From contig NZ_CP054918.1 of NCBI RefSeq assembly GCF_013364195.1, forward strand, positions 4,205,001-4,269,000: a stretch of 64,000 nt of DNA, written 5' to 3'. Positions 46,301 to 56,718 of the stretch are shown here, piece after piece. The translations under genes and the position numbers were made by a program. The DNA is from Streptomyces sp. NA04227 (GTDB lineage: Bacteria > Actinomycetota > Actinomycetes > Streptomycetales > Streptomycetaceae). Under the pieces are notes generated by a model that made no database searches, had not been told where the DNA came from, and worked only from the letters and a program-made list of their open reading frames with translations. Position 1 is the stretch's first letter, and each line of letters opens with the position of its first letter.

Positions 46301-49300
46301 CTCCGGGCAGTGCGAGCACGGCGGTGAGCTGGCGGAAGTGGACGTAGTTGAAGGCGGTGTCCACCACGGTCCGGCCGAGGTCCTCCTGCACGGCGCTCAG
46401 CGGGTAGCGCTTGTGCGGGTGGCTCTCGCGCTCCAGCCGGAACGCCTCGCGGGCCACCTCCGCCCAGCTCGACCGGGCGGTGTTCAGCCGCAGCGGCAGG
46501 GTGTTGAGGAACAGCCCGGCGGTGCGGTCGGCGTCCTGGACCTCGGGGCGGCCGTGGGCCACCAGGCCGGTGGTGACGTCCTCGATGCCGGTGAAGTGCC
46601 GCAGCGTCAGGCAGTGCGCCGCGAACAGCACCGACTTGAGCGGCAGCGCGCGCTCGTTGGCGAACTCCCGTGCCGCGTGGACCAGTTCGTCGGGGATGCC
46701 GATCAGCCGGGTGATCTGCTCCGGTGGCCGGACGTCCTCGTGGGGGCGGAAGCCCGCGAGGCGCAGCCGCGGGGCCCCGGCGAGCAGCTCGCGCCAGAAC
46801 TCCCGGGTGGGCGCCGACTCCAGGGCCTGGCGCTCGGCGCGTACGTGGTGCGCGGCACTGGGCGCGGCCGGGTCCGTGACGGCGGCCACGTCGAGGCCGC
46901 GGGCGTGCAGATGGTCCTGGAGGAGTTCCTGGATGAGGTGGGCGACGCTGCCGCCGTCGAGGATCGCGTGGTGGAAGCTCAGCACCAGCTCTACGGAGTC
47001 CGCCAGTACGTACACCTGGAAGCGGTGGAGCGGAGCCCGGGCGAAGTCGTAGTGGTGGAAGCGGCGTTCGTCGACGTGGGCGCGGATCTCGGCACGGGCC
47101 GCCTCCTCGTCACGGTCGCGCAGGTCGGTGATGCCGAGGCCGTCGGTGACCTCGGTGTGGACGATCTGCAGCGGCTCGGAGTGGCCGCCGAGGTCGAAGG
47201 AGGAGCGCAGCACGGGGTGGCGGGCCACCAGCCGGTCGAAGGCGGTACGGAAGGCGGACTCGTCCCAGTCGAGGGCGAGGGAGTACTGGAAGACGTCGTG
47301 GTAGACGGCCGAGTCCTCCTGGGCCCTGCTGTGGTAGAGCAGTCCGAGCTGGAGCCGGGTCAGCGGATGGGCGTCCTCGCGGCCCTCCAGGCGGCCCCGG
47401 TCCACTGAGGAGATCAGCGTGAAGGGCGCGAGCGGCGCGGAGTCCGCCGCGTCCGCCGGGGCGGTGGCGGTGGAGCGGGCGGCCACCTCGGCGACGGTCG
47501 GGTGGCGCACCAGGTCGCCGAGGGAGAAGTGCACTCCGGCCTGCTCGGCGCGGGCACGGATGCGCAGCATGGTGAGGGAGTCGCCGCCGAGCGCGTAGTA
47601 GTCGTCGTGCACGCCGACCCGTTCGACCTCAAGGACCTCGGCCCAGATTCCGGCCAGCAGCGCCTCGGTCGCATCGCGCGGAGCGCCGTCGCCGCGGCCG
47701 CTCGCCGCCACCGGGGCGGGCAGGGCGCGGCGGTCGGCCTTGCCGTTGGGGGTGAGCGGTACGGCGTCGATCCGGACGAAGTACGCCGGGAGCATGAACT
47801 CCGGCAGTACGGAGGCGAGTTCGGCGCGCAGCCGGGCCGGGTCGAGGGTGTCCGCGCTGACGTAGTAGCCGGTGAGGAAGGTGCCGCGGGTCGGTGACCG
47901 GTGGTCGGTGACCACCGCGTCGCGCACCCCGGGCACCGAGGCGAGGCGGTTCTGGACCTCGCCCAGCTCGACCCGGTTGCCGCGGATCTTCACCTGGCCG
48001 TCGATGCGGCCCAGGTACTCCAGGTCGCCGTCGGCGAGCCTGCGGGCCAGGTCGCCGGTGCGGTACAGTCGCCCGCTCCCGGCGAAGGGGTCGGGCCCGA
48101 AGCGCTCCTCGGTCAGCTCGGGACGGCCCAGATAGCCGCGGGCCACCTGGACGCCGCCGATGCACAACTCCCCCGGTACGCCCGGGGGTTGGAGGTTGCC
48201 CTGCGGGTCGAGCACGTAGAGGCGGGTGTTGTCGACCGGGCGGCCGATGGGCACCCGGCGCACCGGCTGCGAGGGGTCGGTCGGGCAGTCGTGGTACGAG
48301 ACGTCGACGGCCGCCTCGGTGGGCCCGTACAGGTTGACCAACCGGGGCGCCGGGCCCGGTCCGTCGGCGAAGACGCGGTTGAACTGCTCCACGCGGGCCG
48401 GGGGAAGCGCCTCTCCGCTGCAGAACACCTGGCGCAGCGAGGCCACTTGCGCGCGGGCCTCGGCGGAGGCGTCAAGGAGGTCGAGGAAGGGCGCCAGCAT
48501 CGAGGGGACGAAGTGCACGGTGGTGACGGCCTGTTCGGCGATGGCCCGCGCGATGTCGCCCGGGTCGCGCTGGGCGCCGGGCGGCAGCAGGGTGAGGCTC
48601 GCGCCCTCGATGGCCCACCAGAACAGCTCCCAGACGGAGACGTCGAAGGAGATCGGCGTCTTCTGGAGCAGGGTGTCGCCTTCCCCGACCGGATAGCGCC
48701 GCTGCATCCAGGCGAGCCGGTTGACGACCGAGTGGTGCTCGACCATCACGCCCTTGGGGCGGCCCGTGGAACCGGAGGTGTAGATGACGTACGCCAGGTC
48801 GGAGCCGGTGGCCAGCGGCTCCAGTGGCCCGTCCGGGCCGGTCAGGCAGTCCTCGACCGCAAGCACGGACACCTCGCCGACCTCGCCGACGTCGTCGGCC
48901 TCGGTTTCCGGCAGTACGGTCCCCCGGTCGGTGAGCGCGACGGGGGCGCCGCTGTCGCGCAGCACGAAGCGGATGCGGTCGGCGGGGTAGCCGGGGTCGA
49001 CGGGGACGTAGGCGCCGCCCGCCTTGAGTACGCCGAGCAGGGCGACGATCAGCCGCGGGGAGCGGTCCATCAGGACGGCCACCCGGCTGCCGACGCCGAC
49101 GCCGCGGGCGCGCAGCGCGCGGGCCACCTGGTTGGCCGCGGCGTCGAGTTCGGCGTAGCTGAGGGCGTCGCCCCGGGCGCCGGTGACGGCGGTCCGGTGC
49201 GGGGTGCGGGCGGCCTGCTCGGCCACCAGCTGGTGCAGGGTCTTCTCGGCCGGGTACGCGACGGGGGCGTCCTGGCCGCCGTGGACCAGTGCGGCGTATT

Positions 49301-50645
49301 CCGCCTCGTCCAGCATCGGCACGGTCAGCGCGGGGCGTTCGGGTTGCTCGACGCCGTTGCGGAGCAGGTTGAGCAGGTGCGCGGAGACCGATGCGATGGG
49401 CAGGTCCTCGTCGAAGATCTCCGTGGCGTAGTCGAAGTCGACGCGCAGGTCGCCCCCGTCGCCGAAGGCCCAGATGACCACGGCCAGCGCGGAGCCCTCG
49501 TGCAGCGGCGCCATGAACACCGTCTCGCGGTCCAGTCCCTCGGGCGCCTCGCGGGGCGGGTAGCGCAGGTAGGACAGCGTGACGTCGAAGAGCCTCCGGG
49601 AACCGGCCTGGTCGGGTGCGAGGGAACCGAGCACCTCGCCGAGCGGCAGCCGCTCGTGTTGGTGCAGCCGGTCCGTGTCGCGGCGCACTTCGGCGGCCAG
49701 TTCGGCCAGGGTCGCCTCGGGCGGCACGGCGACCCGCAGCGGCAGGTTGTTGGCGCGCTGCCCGGCGATGCTCAGCTGGGCGGCACCCCGCCGGTTGAGG
49801 AAGGGCACCCCGAGCACGACCTCCGGACGGGAGTGGACCCGGGCCAGGTAGGTGGCGAAGACGGCGGCGAGGTAGGCGAAGGGCGAGCTGCCCTGGGCGC
49901 GGACCCGGCGGACCAACTCGCCGTCCACGGTGAAGGAGTGCCGGGCCCGGCGGGCCCCGCCGGGGTGCTCCGCGCCGCTTCGCGCGAACAGGGCCGGGCT
50001 CGCCCCGGCGAGGTAGTCCCGGTGGAAGGCACGGTCGCGCGCGTGGTCCGCGGAGGCGCGGTAGGCGGCGTCGTCCTCGACCAGGGTGCGCACGGAAGGG
50101 GGCGCGGGCGGCTCGGCGGGGGCGGATCCCGCCGCCGCCGTGAGCCGTGCGTACTCCTCCCACAGCTGGCGGTCGATCTCGTTGCCGGACCAGCCGTCCA
50201 TGAGGAGGTGGTGGGTCTTCAGGTGCAGATGGAGTACGGAAGGGCTCTCGCGCAGCAGGGTGGCGACGACGAGACGCGTACGGCGCGGGGGGAAGGGGCG
50301 GACGAAGGACTCCTCCCGCCAGGCGGCACAGGCGGCCGCGGGGTCCTCGGCCCCCGACAGGTCGAGGTGTTCGACCCACGGTTCGGAGTCCGCCGTCTCT
50401 ATCCACTGGTAAGGAATTCCGTCTTCTTCATCGAAACGCAATGAGAATGCATCATTCCGCTTGAGGGTGCGCGTCAGGCTTTCCGTCAGCGCTGCCACGT
50501 CGACGGCCCCGGAAAGTCGCTGGTACAGGACACCGTTGAACTGTGGATCGCCGACGGCTGCCGCCTCGGCGGTCCAGATATCGTGCTGGTAGGCAGACAG
50601 AGGTATGCGCCGGGAAGCGGGCACGGGCCTTCCTTCAGTAGACAA
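43392..50645 (-). CDS. bimodular NRPS C-A(Ser)-T-C-A(Pro-like)-T-TE, PxaA/LgnB-like
   Basis: 2417 residues. Domain order with landmarks: C1 (HHLLMDG near 142), A1 (YTSGSTGRPKG near 620), T1 (GGDSL near 1018), C2 (HHAILDG near 1221), A2 (FTSGSTGRPKG near 1692), T2 (ELGCTSL near 2086, Cys for the usual Gly), TE (GWSFGG near 2219, late His in GDHL near 2394). The A1 pocket residues read DVWHFSLVDK, the serine code of EntF. The A2 pocket reads DVQYISQVVK, two changes from the proline code DVQYIAHVVK. The leading C domain implies acyl-CoA or carrier-bound acyl initiation. This organisation is that of pyrrolizidine alkaloid synthetases. No MbtH or carrier activating enzyme is adjacent. ATG 50645 follows GGAAGG. 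Confidence 0.93.
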   Translation of the reverse strand: MSTEGRPVPASRRIPLSAYQHDIWTAEAAAVGDPQFNGVLYQRLSGAVDVAALTESLTRTLKRNDAFSLRFDEEDGIPYQWIETADSEPWVEHLDLSGAEDPAAACAAWREESFVRPFPPRRTRLVVATLLRESPSVLHLHLKTHHLLMDGWSGNEIDRQLWEEYARLTAAAGSAPAEPPAPPSVRTLVEDDAAYRASADHARDRAFHRDYLAGASPALFARSGAEHPGGARRARHSFTVDGELVRRVRAQGSSPFAYLAAVFATYLARVHSRPEVVLGVPFLNRRGAAQLSIAGQRANNLPLRVAVPPEATLAELAAEVRRDTDRLHQHERLPLGEVLGSLAPDQAGSRRLFDVTLSYLRYPPREAPEGLDRETVFMAPLHEGSALAVVIWAFGDGGDLRVDFDYATEIFDEDLPIASVSAHLLNLLRNGVEQPERPALTVPMLDEAEYAALVHGGQDAPVAYPAEKTLHQLVAEQAARTPHRTAVTGARGDALSYAELDAAANQVARALRARGVGVGSRVAVLMDRSPRLIVALLGVLKAGGAYVPVDPGYPADRIRFVLRDSGAPVALTDRGTVLPETEADDVGEVGEVSVLAVEDCLTGPDGPLEPLATGSDLAYVIYTSGSTGRPKGVMVEHHSVVNRLAWMQRRYPVGEGDTLLQKTPISFDVSVWELFWWAIEGASLTLLPPGAQRDPGDIARAIAEQAVTTVHFVPSMLAPFLDLLDASAEARAQVASLRQVFCSGEALPPARVEQFNRVFADGPGPAPRLVNLYGPTEAAVDVSYHDCPTDPSQPVRRVPIGRPVDNTRLYVLDPQGNLQPPGVPGELCIGGVQVARGYLGRPELTEERFGPDPFAGSGRLYRTGDLARRLADGDLEYLGRIDGQVKIRGNRVELGEVQNRLASVPGVRDAVVTDHRSPTRGTFLTGYYVSADTLDPARLRAELASVLPEFMLPAYFVRIDAVPLTPNGKADRRALPAPVAASGRGDGAPRDATEALLAGIWAEVLEVERVGVHDDYYALGGDSLTMLRIRARAEQAGVHFSLGDLVRHPTVAEVAARSTATAPADAADSAPLAPFTLISSVDRGRLEGREDAHPLTRLQLGLLYHSRAQEDSAVYHDVFQYSLALDWDESAFRTAFDRLVARHPVLRSSFDLGGHSEPLQIVHTEVTDGLGITDLRDRDEEAARAEIRAHVDERRFHHYDFARAPLHRFQVYVLADSVELVLSFHHAILDGGSVAHLIQELLQDHLHARGLDVAAVTDPAAPSAAHHVRAERQALESAPTREFWRELLAGAPRLRLAGFRPHEDVRPPEQITRLIGIPDELVHAAREFANERALPLKSVLFAAHCLTLRHFTGIEDVTTGLVAHGRPEVQDADRTAGLFLNTLPLRLNTARSSWAEVAREAFRLERESHPHKRYPLSAVQEDLGRTVVDTAFNYVHFRQLTAVLALPGVRLLDFRTWEETNFQLLVNAVVDPRDGALRLRMDHHGETFTHAQAELYGDRFTAILERLVQHADEAPDFGFLTPTDGQPGRATAGAEPQDILTTRTGAEPQDVVTAVAAQTARTPEARALAFGEEHWTYAELGRASDRVAAALLARGARSGDRVGIAMERSPETVAVTLGVLKAGAAAVPLDVAYPAERLAAMVEQARPHSVIAHAAHIAPLGQGAPVLLAEEALGGAEASGPLPAISPTDTAYVLFTSGSTGRPKGVAMPHRSLSQLIDWQNGIPSGVPGGATAQFAPLSFDVSFQEIFATLGSGGTLHVLTEEQRRDLPGLLRLLERERVQRIYLPYVALQQLAETAAALDLAPSGLKAVISSGEQLRVTDEIRALCAASPGVILENQYGPTESHVVASYTMSGDPALFPALPPIGTAVDGSRLLILDEELRPVPTGVKGELYLAGDCLADGYIGQPELTAERFVEHPLGRLYRTGDLAFALPGGDVVCLGRADSQVKVRGYRVEPAEVELAVTRFAAMHPGLSEAAVVARRRESNDSFLAAFLVGDPAGADLTLLGKQLRTVLPDYLVPSHFEWLDALPLTPSGKRDDAALRRFPLTTAAATEATAPRDAYERTLAEVICDLLELPSLGVHDNIFELGCTSLTAMRLVVILEQRYGAALPLSEFVSAPTVAQLARRLRSGGATTAFDPLVPLRTKGSRRPLFLVHPMGGNVLCYVPFAKYLHEDQPFYAFQAAGGDHGTEPLTTLEDIAASYVAAMRRAQPSGPYTIGGWSFGGFVAFEMARQLRAAGEKAERVILLDTVALKFGTHKRTDDDALLGWFFWELLWLQRGGDSPMEVIPAELDTLEDKFEFIARLAVDEGVLPAGSTGAVVRRLFRVYEANWRATAAYRPDVVDQDLVLLHASEPLPAVLDAMHSHAESLHQDPANGWGALTAGELTVVDVPGDHLTIMEEPHIAHLVKAVTELIGH

Positions 50646-51114
50646 GGGGTATCGGGTTCCGTTTATCGAAGGTCACCACCCGACACTCATCGACCCTATG
50701 TCCCGTCAGGTGGACGCTGTGGCCAATCTTCCTGAACCGGGCTCGCATCCCCTAGGAGATCGGCTGGTCAGGGAGCAAGGGGAACCCCCCGACGACAGTA
50801 GGTCCGTGATCGTAACCGGAAATGACGAGGGAATTAACACCGGTCTCATAAGGCTGCGGGGCAGCGGCTGAGGGGCGGCGTCCGGCACGGGGCGAAAAGA
50901 CGTGCACAGTGATTCTGTGGCCGAATATCCCTGGGTATGGCGAGAAGCGGAGCGGCCACTTCCTCGTTAACTTCGGGAGATCCCGCGAGAATTCGCCCTA
51001 CTATCCATCGAGTGAGTTTTTTCACGTCGGATGCACGGGAGAGTTGTGGCGGGGTTGGGTGCCGAAAAGGGCAGTCAGCAGCCTCGTCAGCCCCACCCCA
51101 CCCCAGCCGCGGAA
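50646..51114. other. control region upstream of the NRPS
   Basis: 469 bp with no gene, AT-richer than average at 50790-50850 and 50905-51030. Contains CGGGAGATCCCG (50976-50987) and other short dyads. The NRPS promoter must lie here on the minus strand; I cannot fix it. No regulator gene is adjacent. Confidence 0.4.
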
Positions 51115-51465
51115 CTACCCCCACCCCAGCTCATGCAGCCGCTCATCCTCGATCCCGAAGTGGTGGGCGACCTCGTGGACGACGGTCACGGCGACTTCCT
51201 CGACGATCTCCTCGGGGGCCTCGCAGTAGCGCAGGGTGGGGCCCATGTAGATCGTGATGCGGTCGGGGAGCACGCCGGCGTACCACTCGCCGCGTTCGGT
51301 GAGGGGCGTGCCTTCGTAGAGGCCGAGGAGTTCGGGGTCGTCGGAGGGGGGTTCGTCCTCCACGAAGACGGCCACGTTGTCCATCACCCGGGTCAGCTCG
51401 GGCGGGATCCGGTCGAGGGCCTCGGCCACCAGCTCTTCGAAGGCGTCGCGTGTCATCTCCAGCAC
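51115..51465 (-). CDS. minimal zincin-like metallopeptidase (PF06262 type)
   Basis: 116 residues. The zinc signature VVHEVAHHFGIEDERLHELG is complete (HExxH plus the following Asp/Glu), with IYMGPTLRYCEAPEEIVEEVAVTV ahead of it, the hallmark of the small bacterial MMP-like zincins. Substrate unknown. GTG 51465 preferred: GACAAT lies 6 nt upstream and no ribosome binding site fits, again suggesting leaderless expression. Confidence 0.9.
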   Translation of the reverse strand: MLEMTRDAFEELVAEALDRIPPELTRVMDNVAVFVEDEPPSDDPELLGLYEGTPLTERGEWYAGVLPDRITIYMGPTLRYCEAPEEIVEEVAVTVVHEVAHHFGIEDERLHELGWG

Positions 51466-51556
51466 ATGCCCATTGTCCGGGACGCGGCCGGATACGGGAG
51501 GTGGCGTGCGCCAGGTGGCGCGCGGGAGGTGGCGTTTGCTGACCCCGAGGCCCGGG

Positions 51557-52723
51557 TCAGCTCGTCTGGGCCGTCAGAGCGCGGGTCGACAGCAGGCGGG
51601 TCATGGATTCCAGGTCCTGGCTGTCGTAGCGGCGGCTTTCGTTGTCCTCGCCGACGATGGCGGTGAGCACGGTGCCGGTGCGGACCAGGGTGCAGCGGGT
51701 GGTGTTGGCGTTGTAGCCGTCGCCGCGGTTTTCGGTGAGGGCGAAGGCGAAGGTCTCGTCGCCGATCCGGGGCATGGCCAGCGGGGTCGCGCCGTCGGTG
51801 CGTGCTTCCTCGCTCCAGGTGTCGAAGGCGCGGCGGGCCGCGTCCGTGTCCGGGAAGGCGGCGACGATGAAGTCGGTTTCCATGCTGTAGGTGCCCGCGT
51901 ACTCGGCCTCGCCCCGGTAGGTCGAACCGTCGTCCTCGCCGGAGACGTCGGCCGAAGGTGCGGTGAGCTCGGTCCAGCCCGTGGGCAGGCTCGCCGTGTC
52001 GGGCAGGACTTCGAGGAGCCGGTCCGCGCTGGTCAGCGGGGCCATGGCGGCGTCGCCGTCCAGGCCGCCCGCGGAAGCGCCGCCGTCCGAACCGCCCGCG
52101 TCGCCGTCGCCCGCCTCACCCTCGCTGGCCCCTCCGTTTCCGGAACCTGAGCCTGAGCCCTCCCCGTCCTCGCCCGCCGGGCCACCGGTCCCGCCCGGGT
52201 GCTGGGCAGCCGGACCGTTCGACCCCCGCCCGTCGTCGGAGTCGACGAGTTCGGTGGCGGTGAAGACGAGCAGACCGGCGAGTACGGCCAGGGCGAGGGC
52301 GGCGAGGGCCAGGGCGGTGCGGCCGGAGGGGGTGTTGTTGAAGGTGACGGGGCCGAGCGAGATCGTGTTGCCGCGCACTTTCGAGCCGCCGTCGATGACG
52401 ACGCTGTGGTGGTACTGCCGGGGCGCCTCGCCCGGCGGCGGTCCGGCCAGCGCCGCGGTGAGCCGGGCGGCGAAGTCGGGGTCCTCGGTGAGGTGTGCGG
52501 CCACCGCCTCGCGCAGGCGGGCGACGGTCTCGGGGTCCTGCGGCCGCTCCTCGGTGGCGTCGAGCGCGTGCTGCCCCTCGCTGCTGCGGCTCAGCTTCTC
52601 GCGTACGAGACCGGCCACCGTCTGTCCGATTTCGGTGCCGACGCCGGTGGCGGCTCCCGAGGACAGCCCTGTCACCACACGTACGGCCACTGCGACCAGA
52701 TCCGAAGACTCCACAGACTCCAC
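51557..52723 (-). CDS. single-span membrane protein with exported sensor-like domain
   Basis: 388 residues from GTG 52723 (a TTG 63 bp upstream is possible but weaker). A cytosolic N-terminal 120 residues (SSDLVAVAVRVVTGLSSGAATGVGTEIGQTVAGLVREKLSR; ALAGPPPGEAPRQYHHSVVIDGGSKVRGNTISLGPVTFNN) resembles bacterial effector-associated regions; one membrane helix (TALALAALALAVLAGLLVFTATEL) follows, then a Gly/Ser/Asp-rich linker and an external ~130-residue domain (LLEVLPDTASLPTGWTELTAPSADVSG, FIVAAFPDTDAARRAFDTW) like PknH-type or DUF sensor domains. Function unknown. Confidence 0.75.
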   Translation of the reverse strand: MESVESSDLVAVAVRVVTGLSSGAATGVGTEIGQTVAGLVREKLSRSSEGQHALDATEERPQDPETVARLREAVAAHLTEDPDFAARLTAALAGPPPGEAPRQYHHSVVIDGGSKVRGNTISLGPVTFNNTPSGRTALALAALALAVLAGLLVFTATELVDSDDGRGSNGPAAQHPGGTGGPAGEDGEGSGSGSGNGGASEGEAGDGDAGGSDGGASAGGLDGDAAMAPLTSADRLLEVLPDTASLPTGWTELTAPSADVSGEDDGSTYRGEAEYAGTYSMETDFIVAAFPDTDAARRAFDTWSEEARTDGATPLAMPRIGDETFAFALTENRGDGYNANTTRCTLVRTGTVLTAIVGEDNESRRYDSQDLESMTRLLSTRALTAQTS

Positions 52724-53114
52724 GCCCACCCATCCGAGCCGTACGTGCGCCGGTCCGGCCTCCGAGGTGCTGCGCCGGACAACCAAGTATGAGTCAACTC
52801 ACGGTCATATCCCAGGAGTTGAGCACGTGTCGGGACCGGTGCGGTCCGTGGTGGTGCGGGGCGCCGCAAGGGCGTGAAGTGCGCACGCCGGGCGTACGCG
52901 GTGCGTGTCCTCTTGTGCGCCACGGGAGTTGGTCAGTCCGGTGTCCGTTCGCCCGGGGCATTCGGTGGCCCCGCGACCCGCACACCCGTCCGACACGACC
53001 GTCCGACCAGTGCCTGTGCCCGTACCCGAACCAGTGCCTGTACCTGTGCCTGTGCCCGTACCCGAATCCGTACCCGTGCCGTCCTGCGCCGTGCCGCATC
53101 CGGAGGTGGCTGTT
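52724..53114. other. divergent intergenic region with hexamer repeats
   Basis: 391 bp between the membrane protein and the lipoprotein. The right part is occupied by the simple repeat at 53009-53080. No operator identified. Confidence 0.4.
53009..53080. repeat. 6-bp simple repeat (GTGCCT/GTACCC-like)
   Basis: About twelve imperfect hexamers alternating GTGCCT, GTGCCC and GTACCC/GTACCT. They end 34 nt before the lipoprotein start codon, so copy number could alter promoter spacing. Confidence 0.8.
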
Positions 53115-53657
53115 TTGCGTTCCTTGTCGTTGGCCGTTCCGTTGAGTCTGAGCGTTCCCCGTCCCCTGCCCGTGCGGCTGGCCGCCGTGGCGCTCGTGGT
53201 CCTCGCGGCCGCGGGATGCGTGAAGGTGGCGGGCGACGACGGCGGCCGCCGTCCGCAGGTCCCGGACGGGCAGGGGGGTGCCGTGGCCGGGGTGGACGCC
53301 GGGGACACGGTGGGCGGCGAGGGCGCCGGGGCGCGGTCCGAGCAGGGGACGGGCCCGGACGGGGCGCAGGAGAGTCCGTCCGCTTCCGCGTCGGCCCCGG
53401 ACGCCGAGCGCGGGGACGGCGCCTCGCCCTCCGCGCCGGCGGACCGGAGCCCGGGCCCGGACGGGGCCTCCGGGCCCGCGGCCGGAGGTTCCGGCGGCAG
53501 TGACGGCGCGCCTACGGACCGTCCGACCGCGCCGGACCGGCCGACCCCGCCCGCGCCCGGCGCGACGCCGACCTCGCCGCCCGGCGAACCCTCGCCCGAA
53601 CCGACATCCGGCGGCGAGGGCGACACGAGTCCGAAGCCGTCACTCCCGGCGAAGTGA
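53115..53657 (+). CDS. low-complexity lipoprotein
   Basis: 180 residues from TTG 53115, chosen because GGAGG lies 8 nt upstream; GTG 53106 would overlap that site. The signal peptide SVPRPLPVRLAAVALVVLAAAGC ends in a lipobox (AAAGC), so the protein should be lipid-anchored outside the membrane. The mature part is a disordered Gly/Ser/Pro/Asp/Ala chain with no domain. Function unknown; it could be a surface spacer. Confidence 0.7.
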   Translation: MRSLSLAVPLSLSVPRPLPVRLAAVALVVLAAAGCVKVAGDDGGRRPQVPDGQGGAVAGVDAGDTVGGEGAGARSEQGTGPDGAQESPSASASAPDAERGDGASPSAPADRSPGPDGASGPAAGGSGGSDGAPTDRPTAPDRPTPPAPGATPTSPPGEPSPEPTSGGEGDTSPKPSLPAK

Positions 53658-54097
53658 CTTTCCGGGCCTCCTGCCCACCTGTCGGGCCCGTCAACTTGCC
53701 CACCCTGCCCTGCTGTTGAGCCGCCAAAGCCCCAGCGCCCTGCGGGGGCGCCCCTCGCGCGCTCACCCCGATATGGCGCACCTCACAACATCCACCTCCG
53801 CCCGCCTGCTCCCCGCCCCCGCGCCGCCCGCCGAGCTGACCTGCTGAAACGGTTACGGTGGGGTGGCGGGGCGGTGGCCACCAGCCGGTTTGCTCCGTGG
53901 GGGCGGGGGTGCGTATGGTGGTAGATCGTTTGATCCCATTTGCCCGGCGCAGCTCCTCACCGTACGAGGAACGAAGCGCGCCGCGTGTGGCGCGTACTCC
54001 CCCTAGCCGTGGCTGGACCGCATAGAGGCGGTCGATTGCGAGAACTCACGGAGTTTTGGGCGCGCGTGCCGAGACTCCGGAAGGTTTCGCATTTCGC
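53658..54097. other. region before the DEAD-box gene, long leader
   Basis: 440 bp without a gene. The right half is likely a 5' untranslated region of about 170 nt; it contains the hairpin GACCGC/GCGGTC (54016-54033), which may take part in temperature- or growth-linked control as in other DEAD-box genes. Confidence 0.4.
53890..53919 (+). promoter_or_regulatory. candidate promoter of the DEAD-box gene
   Basis: TTGCTC (53890-53895), 18 nt, TATGGT (53914-53919). Would give a leader of about 170 nt before ATG 54098. Confidence 0.42.
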
Positions 54098-56518
<2,421 letters not shown>

Positions 56519-56590
56519 CGGAGTTCCGTCCGGCGCTGCGGCCGTAACCGTGCTGTAGTGCTGTAGCCGTCCTCGCGACGACACGTGCAC

Positions 56591-56640
56591 CGAGGCCCGG
56601 CCCGATCCCCCCAAGGGGACCGGGCCGGGCCTCGTTCGTC
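56591..56640. terminator. convergent terminator, DEAD-box gene / sugar operon
   Basis: 14-bp perfect stem CGAGGCCCGGCCCG/CGGGCCGGGCCTCG around 16 nt, followed by TTCGTCGTG. It can serve both the helicase gene and the sugar operon that ends at 56719. Confidence 0.82.
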
Positions 56641-56718
56641 GTGTCTCCCGGAGCCGTGTCTCCCGGGGAAGAGGGCCCAGCCGCCCTCAGAGCAGCCGCC
56701 CCCTCAGGGCAACCGCCC

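Noticed and set aside
44580..50444. Two long plus-strand frames opposite the NRPS (44580-47408, 47901-50444)
   Set aside because: Mirror of NRPS codons, repetitive Gly/Val/Glu/Arg content, no start signal or motif.
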